Shown: positions 1-11,513, counted from the first letter of the stretch. The stretch is 64,000 nucleotides of DNA from Aurelia coerulea (GCA_039566865.1 CM076955.1:8496501-8560500), one strand, 5' to 3'. Made by a program: numbers and translations. The notes: a model not told the origin generated them from the letters alone.

Positions 1-611
1 AGAGGGAAGATACAACATGAAAATGTGAAAGAGGCGGTTGGGTGGGAGACTTAATTTGCAACCACTCCGCAAGAGTGTGCAAAATTTACTAGATTCTCAA
101 ATCAAACTTATTTTCATACTGCAAGAAGAGACCATGCCACATGCACGACTATCAATGAGCACGTAGATAATAGAACACATGCCATCTCTAGAGGGTCAAA
201 ATCTATGGTGTTGCAAATCGCCAGAGGCGTAATAAACAATAAACAGCATGTTCGTTGCTTTAACTCCGATTAGAATTTCATTCTAATCTGCATTTATCAA
301 GAAAACCAGTCTTGATGACCCATATGCTGTAAGGAAAAGAAGGAAAAGAGGGTTTCAACCAGGAAGATCGCTAAAAAACCAGCTGTGAAGACATGTGACA
401 AGTTAGGCCCATTTATCAGGCTAGGCCCAAATGTCATGATGAGGCCTAGCCCCCAATCCACAGTTCACAAAAGAAGGGCAGAGGTTTTGATCAAGACACG
501 AATCAATGCATTGACCCAAGGTACAAGGTCTAGGTAATCATGGAAGCTCATTCATTGCAAGAATCAACTATTAGGAGGCCTACAAGGCACAGACGATTTT
601 TGCAGAGTTCC
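1..611. other. No gene recognised
   Basis: Only short unsupported reading frames are present. A short motif with 'aggcc' and 'ctaggccca' recurs around 400-460, but I see no structure in it. The last 9 bases before position 621 belong to the target duplication of the next element. Confidence 0.5.
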
Positions 612-1580
612 AAACTTGATCAACCTCGTTCCCAGGGTGTTCTGACGTCATAAGCTGATCGCGAAGCCGAATGAACACCCTGGTATACACTTGGCATTGA
701 TCTTGCCAATATATGGCAAGATGCGCCCCATTATGGATTTGCAGTTTGCTAGGCAACGATAATCGACGAAAAATGATCGTTGCTCTAGTGCTAATTCTGA
801 AGTATATAAATTGAGAAATTAAAAACAAACACCTTGAGGACCCTATTTTAGCCCTTTTTAAGGTATTTAATCATTAATCCTGGGTTAGCAAGTGCATTTA
901 GTAGGAAAACGAGCACGATCCATTTGGGTGGAAAAAGGGCCTAAGTTAAAATTTTCGAGAATTTCCCCCACAGCTTTGAAAATAGAATGGCTCGTTATTC
1001 GGCGAATTTTAGAGATAAATTGGAGATTAAAAGTGTTTTAGCGAAAGAATACAGTTTTCCGTCGATTTTTGACATGCCGCGGCCGTTTACTCCTCGCAAA
1101 TCGGAGTTAAGGCGTAAAATGGGATGGGCCGAAATTATTCCCCATCTTTGGGGGGCGCGCACTCTGTTTCTGGGGGCAATGGTGAACCCCAAATTACGTT
1201 ATTAGACTCGCAGACGAATGGTCTCTTGAAAACTTTTTTCCGATTTGAAGTCGGGCTTGTAACCATGGAGCATCGACTCCAAACGTAGCCTCGGGTCGGA
1301 AAATCGCAACATTTATTTTTCAATCCCCTATTATGACGTCATAATGACCCCAAAATTTCCTGAAACTCCGAAATTCGGATGCGCCGTGGTCCATTACTCC
1401 TTTTAAACTCCTCGCTTGCCCCATACACCCAATTGATTTTGTGAAATTACCGATTCAATAAAGGCCATTTTTGAATGGGAGCCAGTTATAATCTGATTTT
1501 GCTATTGTTTCCGAATAGCCAATCAAATTGCTAATCAAAATGCCAATATATTTTCACTTATTTTAGAGAAGCATGCTCCT

Positions 1581-3596
1581 ATGCGCAATAAACGGGTGTC
1601 CGAAAGATTTTCCCCTTGGCTCACAAAAGAGTTTCGGAAGTTGTCTGCCAGTCGCGATAAGCTTCGTAAGCAAGCCGTGCGTTCTAAATCTGAAATTCTA
1701 CAGCAGGCATATAGGCAGTTGAGAAACAAGGTCAATAAATTAAACCTTGACTTGAAACGTGAGTTTTTTACAAATAAGATTACCTCTTATCAGGGTGATC
1801 TTAAAAGTACATGGAAAGTTATTAACCAGGTTATAAACAAAAAATCTAAGACCACAAATATCTCATCTCTCAGTATTGATGGAAATACAGTCCTAGGTGG
1901 TAAAGGTATCGCAGAATCAATGAATGAATTTTTCTGCAATGTTGGCAATAAACTCAGCAGCAAAATACCGCACAAGAAAAATCCTCTTTTAGAAAATGAA
2001 TATTCAGTTAACGAAAAGAAATCCCAGTTTCATTTCCAGCCGATAGGTATTCGGCAGGTTGAAAAGGCTCTAGGCAAATTCAAATCATCGATGGGATTTG
2101 GTACTGATGGTATTGCTAATTTCTTTCTGAAAGCTGGTCTTCCGGTCATAGCTGAGTCCCTTTGCGACATTTTCAATCTATCTCTAGCAACTGGGAGCTT
2201 TCCCAATTCATGGAAGGTTGCGAGAGTTGCCCCTATATTCAAAAGTGGGCAAAAAGATGATCGCTCTAACTACAGACCAATAGCGGTGCTCCCTTTCTTG
2301 TCTAGAGTATTCGAAAAGCTGGTTTACAACCAGGTTTACGAATACTTGGATAGAAGCAAGCTCCTTTTCTCGCACCAACCTGGCTTCAGGTCTTTGCACT
2401 CTGTGGTTACTTGTTTATTAAATAGCACTGACGATTGGTATGTAAATATGGATAACGGGAAATACACTGTGATGGTATTTATCGACTTAAAAAAAGCTTT
2501 TGATACCGTTGATCATCAAATTTTACTTGCGAAACTAAAAAAATATGGCATAGATGGTCATAAGCATTCTTGGTTTAAGTCCTATCTGCAAAACCGACGT
2601 CAATTCTGCAAGGTCAATGGCACATCCTCAAGTTTACAAAATGTTGATTGCGGAGTGCCACAGGGTTCATGTCTTGGTCCACTCCTTTTTCTAATTTATA
2701 TTAACGATCTCCCTATGTCTCTCCGTAAATGCAATGTGACAATGTATGCTGATGACACAAGTATTTCACATTCTGCGAAAAATATCAACGAGTTGAATGA
2801 CACACTAATTAGTGATCTCGATCGGCTAAAGGAATGGTTACAAGGGAATAAACTGTCACTAAATGTCGTAAAGACACAGGCGATGGTTGTAGGTTCTCGA
2901 CCAAACCTAAAGAAGATTGCTGACAATAAAGTAGAGACCCCATCATTTGCTATTGATGGCGCTGGAATTGACATCGTTAAAAATGTAAAATATTTAGGAG
3001 TTCAACTTGATGATAGCCTCGTTTGGGATCGGAACACGAAATTATTATGTAGCAAACTGTCTCGTGCTCTAGGATTTTTGAAATATGCCAAAAAATTCGT
3101 ACCCAAGGATACCTTAATCAAAGTGTATCATGGCATCGTAGAGCCACATTTCCGTTATTGCTGTTCTGCTTGGGGAGGCTGCAGTGAAACCATATTGCAA
3201 ACCATACAAAAATTGCAAAATCGAGCTGCAAGAATTGTCACCAATAGCAGCTATGATGTATCCGCCTCAAATTTGATCAAGGAACTACATTGGCCAACTT
3301 TTACGGAAATGATAAAATGCGAGACAGCTACTATTACATACAAAGCATTGTCAGGTCTTGCACCCGGCTATCTTTCAAACCTTTTCAAGAAAAACTCTGC
3401 GCGTGATATCTGTATGAATTTGCAGAATGCCATTGCCGATGTCCTTGTTCCAAGGATGAAAACTTGCAATGGGCAGAAAGCGATATCTTTCTGGGGTGCA
3501 AAGACTTGGAATGAATTGCCTTTGAATGTCAAACAAGCACCCTCTCTTAGCATTTTTAAAAGTATGCTGAAGAGTAATTTGCCTCTCTCAGGCTAA
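1581..3596 (+). CDS. LINE reverse transcriptase ORF2, N-terminally truncated
   Basis: The 671-residue reading frame has the full RT core in order: NYRPI at 230-234, FIDLKKAFDTVDH at 300-312 (first catalytic Asp at 302), GVPQGS at 358-363, and the catalytic YADD at 389-392, followed by NKLSLN near 423. The C-terminal part has the CCSAWGGC...NRAARIV and WNELP motifs common to CR1/Jockey-group LINEs. In a full element this protein nicks target DNA and primes reverse transcription of its own RNA. The APE endonuclease is absent. The frame is open upstream of the first Met to about 1500, and the residues before it (EKHAP-M) fit the family, so position 1581 is not the native start. No stop or frameshift interrupts the frame, so the insertion is fairly young. 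The clade is inferred from motif style. Confidence 0.9.
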   Translation: MRNKRVSERFSPWLTKEFRKLSASRDKLRKQAVRSKSEILQQAYRQLRNKVNKLNLDLKREFFTNKITSYQGDLKSTWKVINQVINKKSKTTNISSLSIDGNTVLGGKGIAESMNEFFCNVGNKLSSKIPHKKNPLLENEYSVNEKKSQFHFQPIGIRQVEKALGKFKSSMGFGTDGIANFFLKAGLPVIAESLCDIFNLSLATGSFPNSWKVARVAPIFKSGQKDDRSNYRPIAVLPFLSRVFEKLVYNQVYEYLDRSKLLFSHQPGFRSLHSVVTCLLNSTDDWYVNMDNGKYTVMVFIDLKKAFDTVDHQILLAKLKKYGIDGHKHSWFKSYLQNRRQFCKVNGTSSSLQNVDCGVPQGSCLGPLLFLIYINDLPMSLRKCNVTMYADDTSISHSAKNINELNDTLISDLDRLKEWLQGNKLSLNVVKTQAMVVGSRPNLKKIADNKVETPSFAIDGAGIDIVKNVKYLGVQLDDSLVWDRNTKLLCSKLSRALGFLKYAKKFVPKDTLIKVYHGIVEPHFRYCCSAWGGCSETILQTIQKLQNRAARIVTNSSYDVSASNLIKELHWPTFTEMIKCETATITYKALSGLAPGYLSNLFKKNSARDICMNLQNAIADVLVPRMKTCNGQKAISFWGAKTWNELPLNVKQAPSLSIFKSMLKSNLPLSG

Positions 3597-3681
3597 CTCC
3601 ATTGTTTTTCATTTATTTTTTATTTTGGATTGTAAATATAGGTAATTTGTTAGTAATTTTTAGTAATATTGTAAAGTTTGG

Positions 3682-3727
3682 CACGGCCCCCTGTAAAGCA
3701 ATCCTCTCGATTGACGGGGCCACCGTG
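3682..3727 (+). other. Hairpin in LINE 3' UTR
   Basis: CACGGCCCC at the left pairs with GGGGCCACCGTG at the right around an AT-containing loop, about 25 bp before the A-rich tail. LINE reverse transcriptases of several clades recognise 3' stem-loops, so this could be the template recognition structure. A comparable stem (TCATGGTGGGGA / TCCCCGCCATGA) lies at about 17462-17505. Confidence 0.5.
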
Positions 3728-3829
3728 TAAAAATAATGAAAAATGAAAATGAAATGCCGAACGGCCTCTTGTGTCCCAGAGTAGAGGTAGAGCAACGAAC
3801 TCACTCTGGGGACGAGATTGAAACTTGAT

Positions 3830-5232
3830 GTATCGTAGAGCAACCTTTTTCAATAGGGAAATATTTTGAAGAAGCTTGCTTGTTTAGATGCTGAAACAGG
3901 GTTGAATTTCAGTTAATAGATCCAAAGGGAACATGAGCATTACAACACGCTTTGGTTGTGAATTAGTTCATAAATTTTGCATTTATGCCCAGTAAAAATT
4001 TGTTTTCGGTTGCTGATGTATGCGTATAATCTGGAAATAAAGAATGTCATAGCTACTGGTCAGATGGCATTACAGCTTGTGCAAGTTGAAATCAAGCAAG
4101 GAAAGGGACCAGATCTTTTAAAGCAGATCTTACATTTAGCAAGGAATCTTTGCCAATCTCTGAGATCAAAGAAATGTGGAGATATATTATCTTCTCCGTA
4201 AATCAAAGACCATGCGTAATTAGCTCTAACGCAAGACACAAAATATGAATGAAGCATTCCATGAGGTGATTTGAGAAAGGTGATTCAAAGCTGAATATGT
4301 TGGGGGGGGGGGTATTTAAAAGACCTATTTGATCTAGGAGAATCTGATGTGATTATGGCCATCAGGATGTACAATACAGGCCTTGCGGACATTAACATGG
4401 TCAGACATTTGGAAAATCCAGGTCAAAAAGACATTTATTGTGAAGAGAAAGATAATTAGACAGTCAAAAGTCTTGTGAGAAGACAGCTAAGAGGCAAAAC
4501 AAAGCTTGAAAATGAGAAGAACAAGAAAAGAGGGATTAATGTTGTGGATAGCAAAGATTTCATTTGGTTTTTGTAACATCAAACTTTAATTTGATTTTTC
4601 TCAAAGCAAGATTTTCGCCCAGGTTTCCGTTTTGTGTCCAATACAACTTTTGTTAGAATAAAGATATCTCAACCAAATTTTCACGTTATATTCCTCATGC
4701 ATGATATGCGCTATGCAGTAAACCCTTAAAAAATTCAAGATGTCAAAAGAAACAAAATTTTCTTTGTGTCAAATTCTTGACATAAAGCGCAAATTTGCAT
4801 GGTGTTTAATTTTTCGAAATATTAAAATGATTTCAAATACCTTGCTTAAGCTTTTAGGTAAGTTGCAGAGGACCATGTAGTGGTAACATATGCTGAAAAT
4901 GTCATCTTTATGCATTGTAGGAATGTGCAGATATTTTGAACACAATTACATGCATTTTTTGCTATTATTCCGCTCCTATTGTTGCTATGGTAACTAATTT
5001 CTAAAAATAGAACTTGTGGTTTTTCCACATTTCCTTCTTTATATCCATCCCACAAAATATCTTGTCAAAATTCTTTAAAATAAACAATTTGTACCAAAAA
5101 ATGGAAATAAGGTCAGCTTGACCTTTTAATGCTATCCCTTCCAGCGTAATTGAGGGTGTCTATCTTTACCTCTTTAAAAGTAAATTTACAATTGAATTTA
5201 TGGTATTGAATTTACATTGTATCTATTTTCAT
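3830..5232. other. Noncoding stretch, no feature recognised
   Basis: AT-rich sequence with a run of ten G at about 4303. Reading frames of 65-75 codons here show no family motif and no composition unlike their surroundings. Confidence 0.45.
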
Positions 5233-5241
5233 ATTATAGAG

Positions 5242-7422
5242 CAACCTCGTTCCCAGGGTGTTCTGACGTCACACGCTGGTCACGAAGCCGAATGAACACC
5301 CTGGTACACTTAGCATGAATCTTGCCAAAATAATTCAAGATTCGCCCCATTATGGATTTGCAGTTTGCTAGGCAACGATAATCGACGAAAAATGGTCGTT
5401 GCTCTAGCGCTAATTCTGAAGTATATAAATTGAGAAATTAAAAACAAACACTTAGAGGACCCTATTTTAGCCCTTTTTAAGGTATTTAATCATTAATCCG
5501 GGGTTAGCAAGTGCATTTAGTAGGAAAACGAGAACGATCCATTTGAGTGGGAAAAGGGCCTCAGTTGAAATTTTCGAGAATTTCCACCACAGCTTTGAAA
5601 ATAGAATGGCCCGTTATTTGTCGAATTTTAGAGATAAATTCGAGATTAACCCTATCCAGACTGGGCTTTTTGAGCTACTAGAAAACCCCCTCTCTAAAAT
5701 CGCCATTCCTTCACTTACGAAGACGAAACTCACCATGCAGGTAGCCGTACTTATGATCTATCATTTCTAATAAAAAATTTCTAAAAATAGATGTGACGTC
5801 ATAATTATTCAAGACCAACTGGCACGTGTCCACGAAAAAAATGAAAAAAACAACTTTTTTTCAAATCTTTATAATTCTCTAAGAATGATTCATGAAACCA
5901 AATTATGCCTATCAAAGCATTGTGATTTTCACAAATTCAAAATGGCGGACAAAGAGATTAAAAATCTTGTTTTTCTGAAAAATGACAAATGCAGCCATAT
6001 TAGAGAAGTTCTCCATAGTTTACAATGAAAACTACTTCGATGATAAGTGATCGTTGCATATTTCGTTTTTCCTTTTGAAACTTTTGTTTTCATTATTGCA
6101 AAAATGCTGACATCAGCATTTTTTCCCAATAGTAAGCAAATGAGTTGGAAGGAAGAAGGAAGGGGGAAAAAGGGGGTTGAAGATAGTTATTTGGTGAAAT
6201 TTTGATAATATCTTGACAAACTAAACACTTTCAAGTCAAAAAAGTCTCACTGTAAAACAGATTCTCAAGATATGCACGAAAACTGACCGTTAGTAGTACT
6301 ATGTGAGGATACCCCCGGGGAATCTTATACCGTTTGCGGCCAATGATGCACAAAATTCAAACAAAATTACACAGCTTAGGTGGAAACAACCCTGTTGATC
6401 AGTTTTAATCTATTTATTGCCGCTGTAAAACATTTGGGGTCGAAATATCCTTGCAGAAAGTCCGCAAACAAATTTTTGCCATTTTCTTAAAGATGACGTC
6501 ATTGATGAGGTCACGTGACACATAATTGCTCTATTGTCCTTGGAAAAAATTAAAGAGACCTTACAGATTTTAAGTTCACAAATGAAAAAGGATATTATCA
6601 AAGGACTATGAGGTGATCTGGAATTACATCCATACGCAGCTTACCTAAAAGTTGGCCCCGACCACTGTGAAAATAACAGCCACCCCCCGGCCCCCTAAAT
6701 ATTTCTTTAAATTTCACACAAATTCACACTTCACAAGGATAGAAACTAAAAGTCAAAAAATCATTTCCTGGTTCATTGAACCAATTTGGAGCAGTGCTCA
6801 GTTAAGTAGGTGGGGGGGGGCTGAATGAGCCCCCCCCAGTCTGGATAGGGTTAAAAGTGTTTTAGTGAATTTTCGTTTTCGTTTCCGTCGATTTTTGACA
6901 TGCCTCGGCTGTTTACTCCTTGCAAAACGGAGTTACGGCGTAAAATGGGGTAGGCCGAAATTATTCCCCATTTGTGGCGGATGCGCGCTCCGCTTCTAGG
7001 GGAAATATTGAGCCCCAAATTACGTTTGTAGACTTGCAGACGAATGGTCTCTTGAAAGCTTTTTTCTGTTTTGAAATCGGGCTTGTAACCATGGAGCATC
7101 GACTCCAAACGTAACATTGGGTCGGGAAATCGCAACATTTTCTTTTCAACCCCTGGTTATGACGTCATAATGACCCTAACAATTCCAGAAACCCCAAAAT
7201 TCGGATGCGCCGTAGTTCATTACCTCTCGTAAACTCCTCACTTGCCCCATACACCCCATTGATTTTGTGAAATTAGCGATTCAATTGGGGCCATTTTTGA
7301 ATGGGAGCCAGTAATAACCTGATTTTGCTATCGTTTTCGAATAGCCAATCAAATTGTCGTATGGCCTCTTGTATCCCAGAGTAGAGGTAGAGCAACGAAC
7401 TCACTCTCTGGGGACGAAATTT
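5242..7422 (+). mobile_element. Mutator-like MITE, copy 2 (split by a piggyBac-like element)
   Basis: Same family and orientation as 621-3820, with left end CAACCTCGTTCCCAGGGTG and right end ...CTGGGGACGAAATTT. The 9-bp target duplication ATTATAGAG lies at 5233-5241 and 7423-7431. Removing the inner insertion leaves about 976 bp. It carries no coding capacity. The family has several TGACGTCA-type palindromes (for example near 5268 and 7161). Confidence 0.8.
5650..6850. mobile_element. Non-autonomous piggyBac-like element
   Basis: The 1,201-bp insertion starts CCCTATCCAGACTGGG and ends with its exact reverse complement (16-bp perfect TIRs). TTAA flanks both sides (5646-5649, 6851-6854). The first Mutator-like MITE copy keeps the empty site, GAGATTAAAAGTG near 1023, with a single TTAA. 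TTAA duplication and CCCT/CCCA-type ends are the hallmark of piggyBac. No transposase frame is present, so it depends on a transposase supplied elsewhere. Confidence 0.88.
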
Positions 7423-7465
7423 ATTATAGAGTTCGTAAATATTTGTAAATATTGTGGCAAAATGA

Positions 7466-7480
7466 TACATACATACATAT
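7466..7480. repeat. Short (ACAT)n microsatellite
   Basis: Three to four ACAT units just downstream of the second Mutator-like MITE. Confidence 0.7.
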
Positions 7481-7674
7481 AGTTTTACTTATCAAACTTT
7501 GATAGCTCTAAAATGTGCTGTTCGTTTAATGTGTCCAAATGGAACAAAGCCTTTCAAATAAAAGCTAATAAGTCATTTCTGTTCTGCTCTACCAAATCAG
7601 AGATTTATCTGTTCAACTGCTCAGTTTCATTTTCAAGTTTCCTTTACCAGTTTGCACCTGATGTTCCAAATTGG

Positions 7675-7703
7675 ATACATACATACACACATACATACAT
7701 ACA
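7675..7703. repeat. (ACAT)n microsatellite
   Basis: About seven ATAC/ACAC four-base units with one interruption. Confidence 0.75.
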
Positions 7704-7745
7704 GATGTAACGGAAGACATGTAATGGAGACAAAAGAGAAATTCA

Positions 7746-7934
7746 ATGAGAGCTTATGATATCCACAGGCGTGATCTTCTGGACAATGGTAGTGCAACAT
7801 TGCGGCCTGGCTTTTCAAATCAAGAGCTATTGCAAATACTCCTTTATGGCCACGGACAAGTACCCTTTGATTCAAATACAAGAATTTTTGAGGCGACATT
7901 GAAATATGTTAAGGCCTCAGAACGTTTCCAATAA
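7746..7934 (+). pseudogene. Possible C-terminal remnant of a LINE ORF
   Basis: The 62-residue frame contains HRRDLLDNG, ELLQILLYGHG and a terminal RIFEATLKYVKASERFQ. That arrangement resembles the extreme C terminus of LINE proteins in cnidarian and other invertebrate genomes as I remember them. No RT core lies upstream, so if correct this is only the 3' tip of a severely 5'-truncated copy. The identification is from memory of the family style. Confidence 0.4.
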
Positions 7935-8840
7935 ATTGCTAAAACCAGCATGGGCGTTGGGTCTTTGGGGCGACTGCGCAGTTTCGTGTGGCCTTTTTGG
8001 GCATTTGATGCTTATGATCTAACTCTCTTGTGTAAACCTTTCCTCCTTTATGTTTAGAGTGACGTCCTCCGTTATGCCCGGTCGCCCATTACGGCCGATT
8101 AGCAAGTAAACTAGCTAGTTGGTTTTTTTATTATACTTTTTGAGGACAAATTCAAAATTGCGATAACATGGGCATATTGGGCGACAACACTATAGTCATT
8201 TTCGTAGTTTTTTGTAATATTTGTCTCTGTACTAACGTTAAGTGTAGGTTTTAAGGTTGTTATGTATTTCCATGCTCCCTTTGCCGTTGTTTTGTAATGT
8301 TGTAATTGTTTGTTATTGTAAATTTTATGAGAATATATAGAAAAAGAGAAATTCAATGAGAAATTGAAGATTATTCCCCATCAAAGAAGGATACAGAAAG
8401 CGATAACACTGTTTATGAAAGGAAGTCAACATAATTCAGCGAGAAAACTGTCCTTAACGAGAACATTGTTACTAATGAGAATACAAATACGACAACTGTT
8501 GCAGCAGAACAACGTTTAACAATTACAATCCCAAGGTAAAGAAGTCGACGAACTATAAGTAGACCGAAGTTGTACCAAGCTGTTTGAGGTGGATGCTAGA
8601 GATCAGAGATTGTTTGTGTTGTTTGACAGAAAGAAGACCAGAAGAAGTCAAAGACAGTTTGTGTTATTTGAAGGGATGATTTTAGTATTATATGATTGTA
8701 TCACATAGCTGTGTCAGATGACTTTAGCTCGTGATTTTTAGTGTGGTGGAATTGAGTTGTTTACCGTGATATCGAACTGGCTAGAGCCTAAATTGTTTCC
8801 TCATTTTTCTCTACAGATATTCACGGCATCATAGAATCCT
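7935..8840. other. Noncoding stretch, possibly LINE 3' UTR at its start
   Basis: No motif recognised. The first few hundred bases may be the 3' UTR of the preceding remnant, but no clear tail or target duplication was found. Confidence 0.35.
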
Positions 8841-9150
8841 GGGGCAGGGGGGGGGGGGTAACTTTAGTTCTCGATGGTACGGGGTTGTGCCATTTTTTAG
8901 GGTACATTTTTTGTTTTTTGTGATTGATTCCAGATTTATAGGTATGGTTTTCAACGATTTTTCATATTTTCCGGATTTATGGGTATGATATTTTGCAAAA
9001 CCTCAGTTATGGGTATACTTTTCAGAACTTTTCCGGATTTATGGGTAAACTGTTCAGAAATTTTTACGGATCTATGGGTGGTAATTTTACGGTTTGAATG
9101 ACACAAACCCGTATCTTAGAAAGTTAAGTTACCCCCCCCCCCCCCCGGGC
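8841..9150. repeat. G-tract-ended repeat with internal TTTATGGGTA units
   Basis: A long G run followed by GTAACTT opens the element, and AAGTTAC followed by a long C run closes it, giving inverted ends. Between them four to five degenerate units of about 40 bp each carry TTTATGGGTA or a close variant (near 8933, 8976, 9007, 9039, 9072). No coding potential and no obvious target duplication. Confidence 0.6.
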
Positions 9151-10234
9151 ACATCATGTTACAACTAACTTGGCTAGTGCACCCAACCAGTCCTGGTAAT
9201 GAGAGCATAGGGATCGAATGTTTCCGTAAATATTTGCTCGTGGCCCATGGACAACCACCAAAGCCTCATTTTCTCGGACCAATCAGACAGCGAACAAGTA
9301 AAGAAGACGAAAGAATCCCATGAAGATTTTCTAAGTTTTACCTAACTTCATAAAACGCAACCATTACAAAAGCTGCTTGAAATTTCCCGAATTCTTTTCA
9401 AGAAATCTGCTCTCCAGATGTTTGGGAATACAATTTTTGATGCCAGTTTAAATATCTCCAAGTTTTGAGGAGTTATTGCCTCTCCAATTCACACGCCAAT
9501 CGATGAAGCACTGAACCTTGAACAATAAAAATTCTGACTGAGAGACAATAGTAATAACAGTAGTGATTGTTGTAAGAACGACCAAAAATTGTCACAAATC
9601 TGCATTTTCAATTTTCTTGCTATTGTCCTTCCGCGACAGTTTCTTTTGTTCAAGATTCAATGCCCATGCAGTTTTGTGTGAATTAAAACATATTCAAAGG
9701 TTTGTTTACGGATTTCAAGTCATATGGTGATACTCTAGGAAAGCTTCTGTATCATCCTACCTTTTTCATTCATGGCACAAGTTTTCATGGTGCGAAATAA
9801 GTTATAAAATTCCAGAGAAGTTTTATCAAGAGGTTTTATCACCTAACTTGAAGTGGTGCAAACAAGCTTCGACAAGCCTTGGTCGATTTTGTCTTTTGGA
9901 GAGGCATAATTTCTTGAAACTGGGAGATGTTTTAACCGGCATCCAAGCTTGTATAACCAAACATCAGGACAGTAGATCTCTTAAAAATATCGAGAATTTT
10001 CCTGCAGTTTTTTTCCTGGCTGCGTTTTATGAAGGTAAGCAAAATTTAGAAAATTCTTGAAAATATAGTTTTATATTGTTACTGCAATAGCTCTATAAAG
10101 CCTGGCGAGGTGGGGGGCTATTTGACTTAGGAGACTCCAGTGGAAGGCTTAAAAAGAGAGGGATTATTTGAAAAGGGGGCTTATTCACAAAGTCAATTGA
10201 CAAAAATATAAATGATAGCTGTTTCATTCTTTTA
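9151..10234. other. Noncoding stretch, no feature recognised
   Basis: A 70-codon frame near 9848 has no recognisable motif. No repeats stand out. Confidence 0.4.
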
Positions 10235-10645
10235 CACATTTTTTTTGAGAAACTTGAATCAGGCCATAGTACTAAAATTTTCCTAATTAAATATGACATT
10301 TTCTCATTTTATTAATAAAAGTTTATTAATTTGCTTATTATTCTCCAAATGCATGAATCCTCAAAGTGGTCTCTAACACTACTGCAGATATGTTTCTTGG
10401 CATTTAAAACATCATAGGGGAATACGAAATGGTTCTATTATGCTTAAAGCATAGAAACGTTTAGTTAATATTACTTTAAAGAATACAGGTTCAGCGACAT
10501 ATTTGATATAATAGTGTTTCCTTGAACTTTTAAAATTGTTTTATTGCTTCTCAGATTCTTAATGCTAGAGTTTCTTAAAATTTGATCATCTTAGTACTAG
10601 TTTCTTATAAGCCATTTTCTTATATAAAAAGACGTCTACCCAAAT
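10235..10645 (-). mobile_element. 'AAGAAAC' element family, copy 1
   Basis: Both ends carry repeated AGTTTCTTA/TAAGAAACT words combined with AGTACTA. The right side (10555-10640) matches 25955-26055 and 25390-25463, and the left side matches 61090-61140 in reverse complement. The multiple subterminal copies of one short word fit a non-autonomous DNA transposon in which transposase binds subterminal repeats. The superfamily is unknown. Confidence 0.55.
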
Positions 10646-11513
10646 TTTTGGAGAATCACCACATAATTTTACGAATCAAATATACAAATTTAACAGTTCT
10701 TATCTCAATCTATATTGAAATCCCATCGAAATCAACATGCAAACTTGTTTAGCTAAAAAAATAGAAACTCTTTGGTAGCCTCTGGCATTTGATATTAATC
10801 GGCTGAGCTTAATGAAAACGGGGCTTACTTGAAATATTCCCTTAGAACGGAGGGCCTATTAGAAAGGAGGGCTTGATATGGAATGAGGCCAAATAGAGCT
10901 TTTCGGTATTTCCAAAAAAAGTATAAATGTAACAAAGCTCTTTAGAATTCCACTAAACATCATTGACAGTAACAACTATTTCTTGACTTACCGAAAGATG
11001 ACGAAGAGTAATACAGCATGCATAGGAGCAAAGTTACAACGCCACAATTTTTCATTTCAGAGGCAGAATTTGAGGAAAGTTTTTGATTCGTGGAGGTGTG
11101 AATTCTTTCGGCTTGCCGTTGTTTTGATGTTAGGTGTGTTTTGCAGAGGCGCTCCTTTTATCGCCTTATCAATGAAAGACAGGTTGAATAGCGCACGCGT
11201 TTCTTCTATCTCATGACCACTGAAAGCCACAAATGATAACCATAACTGGTGTCGGATTATCAATAAGTTTTCATTGAGCACTACGACGTAAGCGTCATCG
11301 TCTACATCATTGAAAGCTGCAGCAGTTCTATAGAGTTCCGTTAGTCATCTTTAAGAATGTTGTATTTCTATTGAAGGTCCTCTGGCTGAAATTCGAAGGC
11401 AGGTACAAATTGCAAGAATGCCTCTAAATTGAAGCAGGCAGGATAGTTTAATAACATGAACTCTCACACTTGAATTCGATACGGATTTTACTGAAAACAA
11501 CACAAGAATAATT
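10646..11513. other. Noncoding stretch, no feature recognised
   Basis: Short unsupported frames only. Confidence 0.4.

Larger units (their letters stand above)
1545..3751 (+). mobile_element. 5'-truncated LINE (non-LTR retrotransposon)
   Basis: This 2.2-kb insertion sits inside the first Mutator-like MITE; the second MITE copy lacks it (compare 7340-7370). A possible 7-bp target duplication AAATGCC lies at 1538-1544 and 3752-3758. The element opens directly inside the linker of the LINE protein, so the endonuclease region and 5' UTR are missing, as expected from incomplete reverse transcription. The 3' end is a short UTR with a hairpin and an A-rich tail containing AATGAAA-type repeats instead of pure poly(A). 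The TSD call is uncertain because the MITE copies differ slightly at this point. Confidence 0.85.
621..3820 (+). mobile_element. Mutator-like MITE, copy 1 (split by a LINE)
   Basis: The left end reads CAACCTCGTTCCCAGGGTG. The reverse complement of the right end reads CAATCTCGTCCCCAGAGTG, so these are terminal inverted repeats. The 9 bases AAACTTGAT flank it on both sides (612-620 and 3821-3829), a target duplication length typical of Mutator-like elements. Without the LINE the element is about 1 kb and matches the copy at 5242-7422. It encodes no transposase, so it is non-autonomous. Assignment to Mutator rests on TSD length only; other 8-10 bp TSD superfamilies are possible. Confidence 0.8.

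Noticed and set aside
4060..4257. Frames around 3977-4257 as exons
   Set aside because: Opposite-strand frames of equal quality overlap, with no splice context or family resemblance.
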